From assembly GCA_900769875.1 (NCBI GenBank), contig CAAGII010000083.1, forward strand, positions 1 through 64,000: 64,000 nt of DNA. The letters are read 5' to 3'. This DNA is from Clostridia bacterium. GTDB lineage: Bacteria > Bacillota > Clostridia > Christensenellales > Aristaeellaceae. A program made the translations under genes and the position numbers. Of this stretch, positions 30,109 to 38,141 are shown in pieces. Each line of letters opens with the position of its first letter. Positions within the stretch are counted from its first letter, which is position 1. The notes under the pieces are model-generated. The model was given only the letters and a program-made list of their open reading frames with translations, ran no database searches and had not been told where the DNA came from.

Positions 30109-32064
30109 TTATTGGGCAAGCTGCTTTTCCAGCCCGGCAAGGAACTTCTGCTGCGCGGCGGTCAGGATGGGATCATGATCGCCGCCGGGGGCGTACTGCC
30201 GGTTGATTTCGTCGATCTCCGCCTTGCGCAGGGGCGGCACGCAGTTGGGGCAGCGGGTGAGCGCGGCGTAGTCGCCGCTGTCCAGCTCCGCGTAGGTGAA
30301 GGGCGTAAAGGTGATGCCCTTGGCCGAATAGCAGCTTTCCGCCGTGTGATAGTTTACCCCGCCGTTGGGATTGTAGTACAGCGCCAGATCATCGTCGGGG
30401 TAGGCGATCTGCCTTCCCTGCCAGTCCTCCCAGATGACCAGCTTGGTTTCATCCTTGCGGTTGTTCCACAGCCAGAGCATGTTGGTGCCCTTGGGCGTTT
30501 TCAGCCGCTGCACGCGCACGCAGCCGTGGCTGCACTTGGTGCCGAGCTTGGGCTCGGTGGCCTTGTAGTTATTGGAGCCATCGGCGTTTTCCACGTGCGG
30601 CACCTCATGGAGCAGGTCGCCGCCGTTGAAGCGGATGCCGTAGGAGCAGATCATGCTGTCGCTGCGGAAGCCGCCCACCGCGGGGTTCTGCAAAAGAAAC
30701 TCGCCCGAGCGCGTCTCATTGTAGGGCTGGCGCTCGTTGGCAAGGCCGGTGGAGCACAGCAGCGTATCGTACAATTCGCCGTCCACAAAGACGTACAGGC
30801 GCTGCGTCAGCTTGTCAATCACCATGCCCATGTGCTGGTTGGGCGTCACGGTGCGCAGGTAGCGGGTGGGCACATAGCCCTGCACGAGCATGTTCCACGC
30901 CTTCACCTTGCTGTCGAAGAACGAGGAGGAGTAGCACTCAATCAGCGACCACTCCTCGCCGCGCTCAAGCACGCGCACGCTCTGGGTGAGGTTGGTTACC
31001 ACGCCCACGCCCACGCTGTCCTCGCTGGGCTCCTTGCGGATGACGGTCTGCCGCTTCTGCGTATCCTGCGCCTTGCTGCCGTCGTACACGGTGGTCACGG
31101 GGGCGATCAGCATCTGCCAGACGGCCTCGGTGTCGGTAATGTCCATGGGCAGCGTCCAGTAGCTGCCCGCCTCGTCCTCGCGCGCGGCGTAGGGGCTTGT
31201 GTGGGAGGGGGTAAAGACCGTCTGCTCCGCGGCGGGCTGCTCTTCGCTTGATGAGGGAGCGACGAGCACGGTTTCCTCCTCGACGATCATGACGCTGCCG
31301 TCGGGAATGACGATCTCCTCGTCCTCCGAATCATCCTGCCAGTGGCGGAGCTCCTCCAGCCACCTGTCCTCAGGCTCGTCCCCGTCCGTGCCGGTCTCCG
31401 CGTCCTCCGTGTCCTCCGGCGCGGGCTGCGCAAAGCCCTGAAAGGTGACGGCGAAATGCTCCTCGTTGGAGACGTCACCCTCCGCGTCGCTGAGCTGAAT
31501 GGTGAACACCATTTCACCGTCCTGCGGCTGTTCGGGCAGCCACTGAAGCGTTTGCGGCCCCTCGCTCACCTGCCACGCGGCCTGCTGGGTCCATTGTCCG
31601 TCGCGCGCAAGGCCGATGGTGACGCGGCCCGCGCAGCTGGCGTAGTAGTCAAGGGTCAGGGGCTGAGCGGGCGTGACCACGCCTGACGCAAGCTGCAGGC
31701 CGGTCAGGTAGGGCGCGACGTCGCCCACCGTTACCCCGGCCTCCGCCGTCTGCCCGTCAAAGCACAAAACCAGCCTCGCGCTGCCCCTGGGCGCGGGCAC
31801 GCCGCCGTAGGTGCCGTTCCACCACACCTGGTTCAGCCCGGCCACGGCCTCCATGCCCGGGGTAACCACGGACAGCTCCGCGCCCCTGTCGTCCATCAGA
31901 TAGATGCTGACCTCACCGGCTCTGGGCACGGTGAAGCGCACGACCATCGCCTTGCCGGGATGGATCACGCCGTCCACGGGTTCAATGGCAAGCGGAGTCT
32001 CCTCCGCCCACGCCGAAGCGAACAGCAGCAGCACCGCAAGACACAGCGACAGCAGTTTTCGCAT
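30109..32064 (-). CDS. Secreted L,D-transpeptidase with N-terminal Ig-like and SH3-like domains
   Basis: 651 aa. A signal peptide (about 1-21) is followed by a FlgD-like Ig module (about 25-100), a second beta module, a very acidic low-complexity linker (about 205-280) and an SH3-like module near 340-400. The YkuD catalytic domain (about 404-550) has the active Cys in SHGCVRV (about residue 513). The C-terminal ~95 residues hold an uncommon cysteine/histidine pattern, YH-x4-C then C-x2-C. YkuD enzymes make 3-3 peptidoglycan cross-links or attach proteins. GAGGAGG lies 5 nt before ATG 32064. Confidence 0.88.
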   Translation of the reverse strand: MRKLLSLCLAVLLLFASAWAEETPLAIEPVDGVIHPGKAMVVRFTVPRAGEVSIYLMDDRGAELSVVTPGMEAVAGLNQVWWNGTYGGVPAPRGSARLVLCFDGQTAEAGVTVGDVAPYLTGLQLASGVVTPAQPLTLDYYASCAGRVTIGLARDGQWTQQAAWQVSEGPQTLQWLPEQPQDGEMVFTIQLSDAEGDVSNEEHFAVTFQGFAQPAPEDTEDAETGTDGDEPEDRWLEELRHWQDDSEDEEIVIPDGSVMIVEEETVLVAPSSSEEQPAAEQTVFTPSHTSPYAAREDEAGSYWTLPMDITDTEAVWQMLIAPVTTVYDGSKAQDTQKRQTVIRKEPSEDSVGVGVVTNLTQSVRVLERGEEWSLIECYSSSFFDSKVKAWNMLVQGYVPTRYLRTVTPNQHMGMVIDKLTQRLYVFVDGELYDTLLCSTGLANERQPYNETRSGEFLLQNPAVGGFRSDSMICSYGIRFNGGDLLHEVPHVENADGSNNYKATEPKLGTKCSHGCVRVQRLKTPKGTNMLWLWNNRKDETKLVIWEDWQGRQIAYPDDDLALYYNPNGGVNYHTAESCYSAKGITFTPFTYAELDSGDYAALTRCPNCVPPLRKAEIDEINRQYAPGGDHDPILTAAQQKFLAGLEKQLAQ

Positions 32065-32112
32065 AGTTCCTCCTCTGTTTGCGCGGACGCGCGTCCGCAG
32101 GTTGATGCTTCA

Positions 32113-32141
32113 ATTATAGCAGATATGCGCATAAAAATCCA
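32113..32141 (-). promoter_or_regulatory. Promoter of the L,D-transpeptidase-cvpA unit
   Basis: Minus-strand perfect TATAAT (32113-32118) with TGC extension and a poor -35 (TGGATT, 32136-32141) at 17 bp. Confidence 0.65.
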
Positions 32142-32198
32142 GTGGAGCGGCGCGCCGCAAGGCGGCTTCGGGGCGCGGAGTTGTAACAAACCGCGCGC

Positions 32199-32227
32199 TT
32201 GAAAAGGCGCGGAAGGTGTGCTATGAT
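32199..32227 (+). promoter_or_regulatory. Promoter of the second phosphodiester glycosidase
   Basis: TTGAAA (32199-32204), 17 bp, TGC-extended TATGAT (32222-32227). It is divergent from the transpeptidase promoter. Confidence 0.75.
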
Positions 32228-32272
32228 GGTGCAAACAGGGGCGCGCTCCCGCGCCCGGAGGGAGGGAACGGT

Positions 32273-33139
32273 ATGCTTCGTCTGCTTGCGCTTGCGCTTG
32301 TATGCTGCCTGCTGCCCGCGACCGCGCTGGGGGACGCGCTGGCGCAGCGCACCTACGACGTTACGGGGCTGAGCGTGGTGCGCCGCTATGATTCGCCCAC
32401 GCTCAAATACACGGTGGAATCCTTCAAGGTGGGGCCGAACCGCGCCTCGACCTATGTGACCAAAATCTGGATGGAAAACCCCGGCAGGCAGATTGTGAAG
32501 GCAAACTGCGACTGGGGCAAGGCGCTCGCCGATCCGCTGGAGATGGCGAAGCGGCTGGACGGCGCGGCGCTGGTCATCAACGGCAGCGGGTTTGTCAGCC
32601 CGGTGTTCCCCGAGATTCCGGACGAATACCCAGGCTCCAGCCCGGACTACTACTACACCTCCCTCGGCTCCCTCGCCGTGACAGACAGCGAGGTGCTGCG
32701 CTGCCTGGAGGGCGTGCCCTACTACGGGCTGACCCTGCAGGAGGACGGGCTGCACATCCATGTGGGCGATGATCCCGCGCAGGTGCTCAGATACCTGCCC
32801 TCGCAGACGTGGTCGTTCTACGAGGGCTGCCCGATGGTGGTGGATCATGTGTCCATATTGGACCGCGAGTGGGACTTTGCCGCGCGCCGCGCCATCCGCA
32901 ACATGATCTGCAAGGTGGATGACAACAACTATGTGCTGCTGATGACCTTCAACATGAACGGCCTGACGCTGATGGACGCGGTGGACTGGCTGATGGCGTC
33001 CTTCGACCCCGAATGGATCTACAACCTTGACGGCGGCCCCTCCGCCACGCTCATGTGCCGCAAGCGCGGCAACAAGGGCTTCAAGGTGATGACCGGCGGC
33101 ACGGTGCATGTGGCGGATGTGATGGGCTTTACCGAGTGA
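32273..33139 (+). CDS. Secreted phosphodiester glycosidase family protein (second member)
   Basis: 288 aa from ATG 32273, with GGAGGGAGGG upstream. A signal peptide of about 20 residues precedes a DUF2233/NAGPA fold. ALVINGSGF (about residues 100-108) matches the family's ING-x-F strand, and YNLDGGPSATL near residue 252 is the signature motif. It is only distantly similar to the protein at 5297-6238. Likely acts on an extracellular sugar phosphodiester; the substrate is unknown. It ends at a terminator shared with the convergent gene. Confidence 0.8.
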   Translation: MLRLLALALVCCLLPATALGDALAQRTYDVTGLSVVRRYDSPTLKYTVESFKVGPNRASTYVTKIWMENPGRQIVKANCDWGKALADPLEMAKRLDGAALVINGSGFVSPVFPEIPDEYPGSSPDYYYTSLGSLAVTDSEVLRCLEGVPYYGLTLQEDGLHIHVGDDPAQVLRYLPSQTWSFYEGCPMVVDHVSILDREWDFAARRAIRNMICKVDDNNYVLLMTFNMNGLTLMDAVDWLMASFDPEWIYNLDGGPSATLMCRKRGNKGFKVMTGGTVHVADVMGFTE

Positions 33140-33164
33140 GCCGCGCGGGAAAAAAACGGCACAC

Positions 33165-33204
33165 AAAAGGCTCTGCCTCCTGAAACGGGAGACAGAGCCT
33201 TTTT
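33165..33204. terminator. Bidirectional terminator
   Basis: AAAAGGCTCTG (33165-33175) pairs with 33193-33203, with CCTCC/GGGAG inside. T's follow on both strands. Confidence 0.88.
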
Positions 33205-33211
33205 GGCGGTT

Positions 33212-33757
33212 CTACGGCTCGCCGGACAGCTCCTCAATCAGCGTCAGGGAGCGGATGTGCCACTGTCCGCTTTCCTTGACCAGCACGGCGCGGTATTTGG
33301 CGCTCTTCCACGCCGGTGGATAGACGGCGCTTTCGCCGCGCTGGGAGACCAGCTCCTCGGCGCGGCTGCCCTTCACGCGCCCGTCGATGCGGGGAATGCG
33401 CTCCACAATGTCCACGCGCGCGGTATCGTCCCACGGCCAGAGCCACAGAAAGCCCATTTCCAGCCGGTGGTCGATGCCGCGGACGTTGTAGTCACGGTAG
33501 GGCGACTGCCCATTCTGCAGAGCGATGAGCGCGCTGTCGCGCTCCAGAAACGCGCTCTGGAAATACTTGGTCAGGCGCGACATGTCCTCGTCCATCATGA
33601 TGACCTTAGCGCGGTGGGCCATACCGTCCTTGAGCACCACCTGAATGTTGCTCAGGTTCATGGCATAGTAGAACACCACCACGCACAGCCCCGCAAGCAG
33701 CGTCACGACAAACAGCCGCGAGGCGATAAACCACATCAGTCGGCGCAGATATTTCAA
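33212..33757 (-). CDS. Hypothetical membrane-anchored protein
   Basis: 181 aa. One N-terminal membrane helix (about residues 13-33) is followed by an outside domain of about 140 residues with mixed alpha/beta character and no motif I recognise. A fold of the NTF2/VirB8 kind is possible but not supported by a signature. The start is TTG 33757, with AAAGGAG 8 nt upstream. Confidence 0.65.
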   Translation of the reverse strand: MKYLRRLMWFIASRLFVVTLLAGLCVVVFYYAMNLSNIQVVLKDGMAHRAKVIMMDEDMSRLTKYFQSAFLERDSALIALQNGQSPYRDYNVRGIDHRLEMGFLWLWPWDDTARVDIVERIPRIDGRVKGSRAEELVSQRGESAVYPPAWKSAKYRAVLVKESGQWHIRSLTLIEELSGEP

Positions 33758-33827
33758 CGTGCGCGCTCCTTTCCACGGGCGTTGACCGCCCTGTGTGTAT
33801 AACGGGCGGCGCGGCGCTTTTCGTGCA

Positions 33828-34418
33828 TCACTCCGCGAGGGACGCCATCGACTCGTTCACGGCCTGCTCGCTCTGCGCCATGGCGCGCAGGGTTTTTTCC
33901 ATCAGCTCGTCCAGCGTCCAGCCGAGCATGTCCGCGCCCTGGCGGATCACGTCGCGGCTGCAGCCCGCGGCGAACTTTTTGTCCTTGAACTTCTTTTTGA
34001 GGCTACTCAGCTCCATGTCCGTGCAGGAGCGCGAGGGGCGCATCCTTGCCGCCGCGCCGATGAGGCCGGTCAGCTCGTCGCTGGCGAAGAGAACCTTCTC
34101 CATCACATGCTCGGGCGTCACGTCGGCGCAAAGCCCGTAGCCGTGGCTGCATACGGCGTGGATCAGCTCCTCCGTCGCGCCCAGATCGCGCAGCACCGGC
34201 ACGCACGCGACGCAGTGCTCGTCGGGATGCTCCTCAAAGTCGATGTCGTGCAAAAGCCCGACCGTCGCCCAGAAATCCGCGTCCGCCTCAAAGCCGAGGT
34301 CGAGCGCGAAAAAGCGCATCACCGCCTCCACCGTCAGCGCGTGGAGCAGGTGAAAGGGCTCGCGGTTGTGCGCGCGGAGCGCCGAAAGCGCGTCCTCGCG
34401 CGTGATTCCTGTCTGCAT
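33828..34418 (-). CDS. HD domain protein (putative phosphohydrolase)
   Basis: 196 aa. The metal-binding HD is in GLLHDIDFE (about residues 54-62), with the first His near residue 22 (PFHLLHAL) and another at about 91 (CSHGYG). This fits small HD-domain phosphohydrolases acting on nucleotides; the substrate is unknown. The ribosome site is weak (GGAAGGG about 13 nt upstream of ATG 34418). It follows GH51 on the same strand direction but is separate in function. Confidence 0.78.
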   Translation of the reverse strand: MQTGITREDALSALRAHNREPFHLLHALTVEAVMRFFALDLGFEADADFWATVGLLHDIDFEEHPDEHCVACVPVLRDLGATEELIHAVCSHGYGLCADVTPEHVMEKVLFASDELTGLIGAAARMRPSRSCTDMELSSLKKKFKDKKFAAGCSRDVIRQGADMLGWTLDELMEKTLRAMAQSEQAVNESMASLAE

Positions 34419-34467
34419 GGGAACAACACACCCTTCCTTGGTATGCGCCCGTCTGAGGGCGCGGGGC

Positions 34468-35967
34468 TTACTTCATCAGGCGGATCACGTTCCAGCTCGC
34501 GGCGGGCAGTACGATGGGCTCGCCGGGCACGGGCGCGTCCACATTCACGGGCTTCACCGTGTCGGGATGCTCCTCGGTGTTCACAGCCTTCATGTCGTCG
34601 TGATGCATCACGGAGTGCGTCGCGCTGCGGAACGCGCCGAAGGAGCGCACATCGCAGTCCAGCGTCACGGCCTCGCGCTGGTCGCGGTTGACGGCGAAGA
34701 TGGTGACATTGCCCTCCTCGTCCATGGTGGCGGCGGCGTCGACGGTTGGCACGTCCGAGAAGTGCGCGGTGTCGTGCCTGTCGCTGCACAGGATGGGCTG
34801 CAGGCTCACGCCGCGGCCGTAGCGGCTGGCGTCCATCATCGGGTAGAAGATGGTCTGCGCCCACGCGCCGCCGCCGTTGCGCGTCATGATGGGTGCGATC
34901 ACGTTCACCAGCTGCGCGAGGCAGGCCACCTTCACGCGGTCGGCGTTGCGCAGGATGGTGATGAGCATCAGACCCACCAGCAGCGCGTCCTCAAAGTTGT
35001 AGATATCCTCCAGCAGCGGCAGCGCCTGACCCCAGCGGTCGCGCTTGGTGATTTCCTGATCCTGCTCGTGGGAGTGGTACCACACGTTCCACTCGTCCAG
35101 CGACAGGTTCACCTGGCGCTTCGCGTGCTTTTTGCCCTTCACCGCGTCGCAGATGGAGGCGACGGTCTTGATGAAATCATCCAGATCCATGGTGGAGGCG
35201 AGGAAATCCGCCGTGTCGTTGTGCGGGTTGCCGTAGTAGCGGTGGAGGGACACATAGTCCACATTGTCATAGCACGCGTCCAGCACCTGCAGCTCCCAGT
35301 CCCCGAAGGTCTTCATGGTGGAGGAGGAGGAGCCGCACACCACCGTTTCGATGGTGGGATCGACCCACTTCATCACCTTGGCGGATTCGTTGGCGACGCG
35401 GCCGTACTCCTGCGCGGTTTTGGCGCAGATCTGCCACGGACCGTCCATTTCGTTGCCAAGGCACCACAGCTTGATGCCGAAGGGCTGCTCCGCGCCGTTT
35501 TTGCGGCGCAGGTCGCTCCAGTAGCTGCCGCCGGGATGGTTGCAGTATTCCACCACATTGCGCGCCGCGTCCGGCCCGCGCGTGCCGAGGTTGACGGCGT
35601 ACATCACGTCGCTCCCGGCCTTTTTGGCCCAGTCGACGAACTCGTGCAACCCGACCTGATTGGTCTCGGTGGTCGACCACGCCAGATCAAGCCGCGCGGG
35701 GCGCTGCGAGCGCGGGCCGATGGAATCCTCCCAGTTGAAGCCGGAGACAAAGTTGCCGCCCGGATAGCGCACAATGGGCACGTCCAGCCTGCGCACAAGG
35801 TCAATCACGTCCCTGCGGAAGCCCAGCTCGTCCGCCGTGGGATGCCCGGGCTCATAGATGCCGCCGTACACGGCGCGCCCCAGATGCTCGATGAACGAGC
35901 CGTAAATCCGCCTGTCGATGGGAGAAATCACATAATCCCTGTCCAGAATCAGCTTCGCCTTTTTCAT
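34468..35967 (-). CDS. Alpha-L-arabinofuranosidase, GH51
   Basis: 499 aa, typical for intracellular GH51. It removes alpha-L-arabinofuranosyl units from arabinoxylan or arabinan oligomers. The catalytic acid/base Glu is in LGNEMDGPWQ (about residue 172) and the nucleophile Glu in LDEWNVWY (about 293). RYPGGNFVSG near residue 66 is also diagnostic. No signal peptide, so it acts on imported oligosaccharides. Two adjacent ATGs start the frame; 35967 is preferred because AAGGAG sits 7 nt before it. No transporter or other glycosidase is adjacent. Confidence 0.93.
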   Translation of the reverse strand: MKKAKLILDRDYVISPIDRRIYGSFIEHLGRAVYGGIYEPGHPTADELGFRRDVIDLVRRLDVPIVRYPGGNFVSGFNWEDSIGPRSQRPARLDLAWSTTETNQVGLHEFVDWAKKAGSDVMYAVNLGTRGPDAARNVVEYCNHPGGSYWSDLRRKNGAEQPFGIKLWCLGNEMDGPWQICAKTAQEYGRVANESAKVMKWVDPTIETVVCGSSSSTMKTFGDWELQVLDACYDNVDYVSLHRYYGNPHNDTADFLASTMDLDDFIKTVASICDAVKGKKHAKRQVNLSLDEWNVWYHSHEQDQEITKRDRWGQALPLLEDIYNFEDALLVGLMLITILRNADRVKVACLAQLVNVIAPIMTRNGGGAWAQTIFYPMMDASRYGRGVSLQPILCSDRHDTAHFSDVPTVDAAATMDEEGNVTIFAVNRDQREAVTLDCDVRSFGAFRSATHSVMHHDDMKAVNTEEHPDTVKPVNVDAPVPGEPIVLPAASWNVIRLMK

Positions 35968-36085
35968 CATGACACTCCTTGCCACCCGCCTTGCGCGGCG
36001 GGATTGCTTTGCTAATGGATTCGCGCAGGCGCATGGCATTTCCTGCCGGACATGCGCATTTTTACCGCCTCCCGCGCGGGCAGAG

Positions 36086-36113
36086 AAAAAGCCGGGGCGG
36101 CTCAGGCCCCGGC
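36086..36113 (-). terminator. Terminator of the CPBP protease gene
   Basis: GCCGGGGC/GCCCCGGC (36091-36098 with 36106-36113), followed on the minus strand by TTTTT. Confidence 0.88.
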
Positions 36114-36133
36114 GATGGCGGAACGCTCCGGCG

Positions 36134-36802
36134 TCAGAAAAGGATCAGCGAGCAGGCAATGCCGGCCGCGTTGCAGAGAATGTGCGCGATGGTGCTGACC
36201 AGACAGTTGCCCGATTTGCGGTAGATGACCGCGTAAAGGACGCTGTCGATGAAGATGGTGCACACGTCGAACAGCACAAGCCCCGCGCTGCCCTGCGCAA
36301 TATGCCCCGCCGCGAACACGACGGATGAGGCCGCCGCGCAGCCCCAGAAGGGGAACAGGCGCATGGACTTGCCGACAAGGAAGCCACGGAACGCGATCTC
36401 CTCGCCCAGCGCGGCCAGAACGACCTGCATAACCAGCAGCGGCAGCTTCTCAAAGGACAGGATGCCGCTTGTGCGTCCCATCACATGGTCGACAAACGCC
36501 CGCTGAAAGAGCAGGTAGCCCACGGCGAGGGTCAGCAGCGCGCTCACAAGCGGCATGAGCATCCAGAAAAGCACGCCCTTTTTCCGCAAATCTGCCGGAA
36601 GCGTGGAGAAGCGGAGACCCGATTGGGCGCCGCGCGTTTTCTCCACCGCTTCCACAAGGAAGAAAAACGCGATGCCCACAAACACCGAGTAGCCCGCGAT
36701 CGTGGAGGAGGGAACCACCTTGGTGAGCGTGAGCAGCGCCATGACAGCCGCGCCGGTGACGGTCAGCTGAGCGCCCCTGTCCGATTTCCACAAAACCTTC
36801 AT
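36134..36802 (-). CDS. CPBP family intramembrane glutamic endopeptidase (CAAX protease-like)
   Basis: 222 aa, about six to seven helices. The ABI/CPBP catalytic motifs are present: EE-x3-R in GEEIAFRG (about residues 134-141), F-x3-H in FAAGHI (about 166-171), and a later conserved polar helix. Prokaryotic members process or modify membrane-delivered peptides, or act in bacteriocin self-immunity; no bacteriocin gene is near. The ribosome site is weak. A TGG-extended TATAAT (36874-36879) with a poor -35 lies upstream. Confidence 0.85.
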   Translation of the reverse strand: MKVLWKSDRGAQLTVTGAAVMALLTLTKVVPSSTIAGYSVFVGIAFFFLVEAVEKTRGAQSGLRFSTLPADLRKKGVLFWMLMPLVSALLTLAVGYLLFQRAFVDHVMGRTSGILSFEKLPLLVMQVVLAALGEEIAFRGFLVGKSMRLFPFWGCAAASSVVFAAGHIAQGSAGLVLFDVCTIFIDSVLYAVIYRKSGNCLVSTIAHILCNAAGIACSLILF

Positions 36803-36873
36803 TGCCGGTCACCGCCTGTGCTTTCAATCTGTCTCAGACCCGGGGCGACGCGCGCCCGCGGGCTGACAGGAAC

Positions 36874-36879
36874 ATTATA
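36874..36879 (-). promoter_or_regulatory. Extended -10 of the CPBP gene
   Basis: Minus-strand TGGTATAAT. The -35 position reads ATGATT, so recognition probably rests on the extended -10. Confidence 0.55.
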
Positions 36880-36940
36880 CCATCAAACGGATGAGAAATC
36901 ATCGCGCGTTTCATGAAAAGATCATGAGAAATCCGGCAGC

Positions 36941-36978
36941 AAAAAGGACTGAACCCTGTTTGCAGGATCCAGTCCTTT
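36941..36978 (-). terminator. Terminator of the tRNA-Ser pair
   Basis: The minus strand has AAAGGACTG pairing with CAGTCCTTT, with GATCCTG/CAGGGTT inside, then T's. The outer base of the stem is the last A of the encoded CCA, so the terminator overlaps the tRNA 3' end. Confidence 0.85.
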
Positions 36979-37069
36979 GGCGCAGAAGCCGGGATTTGAA
37001 CCCGGGCGGCGCTTATCGCACCCTACTCCCTTAGCAGGGGAGCCCCTTCGGCCACTTGGGTACTTCTGC
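36978..37069 (-). tRNA. tRNA-Ser (GCT)
   Basis: Class II tRNA of 92 nt with a long variable arm. The acceptor is GCAGAAG/CTTCTGC, with discriminator G and encoded CCA. The anticodon stem CTCCC/GGGAG encloses CTGCTAA, giving GCT. Confidence 0.95.
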
Positions 37070-37115
37070 ATATGCTGCTGACGCCTGCGCGCGGCCTTGC
37101 GCGCGAAAGCAAAGC

Positions 37116-37204
37116 TGGCGGAGAGAGAGGGATTCGAACCCCCGGTGCCTTTCGACATCACTGGTTTTCAAGACCAGCGCCTTCAACCGCTCGGCCATCT
37201 CTCC
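37116..37204 (-). tRNA. tRNA-Ser (TGA)
   Basis: Class II tRNA of 89 nt with acceptor GGAGAGA/TCTCTCC, discriminator G, encoded CCA and loop CTTGAAA, giving TGA. It is co-transcribed with tRNA-Ser(GCT) 46 nt downstream. Confidence 0.95.
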
Positions 37205-37224
37205 ATGGTAGAACCAGCTTCGTT

Positions 37225-37254
37225 ATTATAGCATGGGCCTTCGGCGCTTGTCAA
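37225..37254 (-). promoter_or_regulatory. Promoter of the tRNA-Ser pair
   Basis: Minus-strand perfect TTGACA (37249-37254), 18 bp, TGC-extended perfect TATAAT (37225-37230). Confidence 0.9.
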
Positions 37255-37300
37255 GCCCTGCGCGGACAAAAGTGCAAATTTGTTCGGCGCGCCGCCGTCG

Positions 37301-37329
37301 TTGCAATTCGCTTGAAATCGTGCTATCAT
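37301..37329 (+). promoter_or_regulatory. Promoter of the RpiB/LacAB gene
   Basis: TTGCAA (37301-37306), 17 bp, TGC-extended TATCAT (37324-37329). Confidence 0.75.
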
Positions 37330-37368
37330 GGTAACGGCGGAAAACCGCAAAAGAAAGGATGTTGTCAA

Positions 37369-38001
37369 ATGCGTATCGCGCTCATCAACGAAAACTCCCA
37401 GGCCGCGAAGAACGGCATGATTGAGGCCTCCCTGAAGAAGGTTGTCGAGCCCATGGGGCACGAGGTGGTCAACTACGGCATGTATACCGCAGACGACGAG
37501 TGCCAGCTGACATACGTCAAGTGCGGCCTGCTCGCCGCGATCCTGCTGGGCACGGGCGCGGCCGACTATGTGGTGACCGGCTGCGGCACAGGCGAGGGCG
37601 CGATGCTGGCGTGCAACGCGTTCCCCGGCGTTTTGTGCGGACACATCTGCGATCCGTCCGACGGCTACATGTTCGCCCAGATCAACGATGGCAACTGCGT
37701 GGCGCTCCCCTACGCGAAGGATTTCGGCTGGGGCGCGGAGCTGAAGCTGGAGATGATCTTCCAGCAGCTCTTCGGCTACGGCCACGGCCAGGGCTATCCG
37801 AAGGAGCGCGTGGTGCCCGAGCAGCGCAACAAGAAGATTCTTGACGGCGTGAAGGCGATCACCCATCGCCCGCTGATGGACATTCTGCGCGACATCGATC
37901 AGGACTTCCTGCGCGAGACGGTCTCCGGCGCGCGCTTTGCGGAGCTGTTCTATCCCAACTGCCGCAACGAGGAGGTCGCCGCCTACCTGCGCGCTCTGTA
38001 A
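37369..38001 (+). CDS. RpiB/LacA/LacB family sugar-phosphate isomerase
   Basis: 210 aa. GCGTGEGAMLACN (about residues 67-79) is the phosphate-binding loop typical of this family, followed by AFPGV and a conserved H-x-C-D-(P/A). The protein is longer than classical RpiB (about 150 aa), in line with the larger Clostridia subgroup. It likely interconverts an aldose- and ketose-phosphate; ribose-5-P versus a galactose-6-P type substrate cannot be decided. Start at ATG 37369 behind GAAAGGAT. Single-gene unit. Confidence 0.85.
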   Translation: MRIALINENSQAAKNGMIEASLKKVVEPMGHEVVNYGMYTADDECQLTYVKCGLLAAILLGTGAADYVVTGCGTGEGAMLACNAFPGVLCGHICDPSDGYMFAQINDGNCVALPYAKDFGWGAELKLEMIFQQLFGYGHGQGYPKERVVPEQRNKKILDGVKAITHRPLMDILRDIDQDFLRETVSGARFAELFYPNCRNEEVAAYLRAL

Positions 38002-38028
38002 GCGCATTGCAACAAAATTGAAATGCGA

Positions 38029-38057
38029 TTGCATGCCGCCGGAAGTTGTGCTACAAT
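38029..38057 (+). promoter_or_regulatory. Promoter of the 38142 gene
   Basis: TTGCAT (38029-38034), 17 bp, TGC-extended TACAAT (38052-38057). Confidence 0.7.
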
Positions 38058-38141
38058 ACCGGTAGAACCCGCGCGCATCCTGCGCTGACGATATGCTCCC
38101 GGCGCGCCCCTCCCGGGCGCTGGACGGAAAGGAGACCGACC

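Noticed and set aside
34446..34463. GCGCCC/GGGCGC hairpin as the GH51 terminator
   Set aside because: The stem is short and has no T-run on the minus strand, so it is not listed as a terminator.
37261..37368. Additional tRNA or small RNA between tRNA-Ser(TGA) and the RpiB/LacAB gene
   Set aside because: The interval is filled by two divergent promoters and a ribosome site; no cloverleaf or terminator is present.
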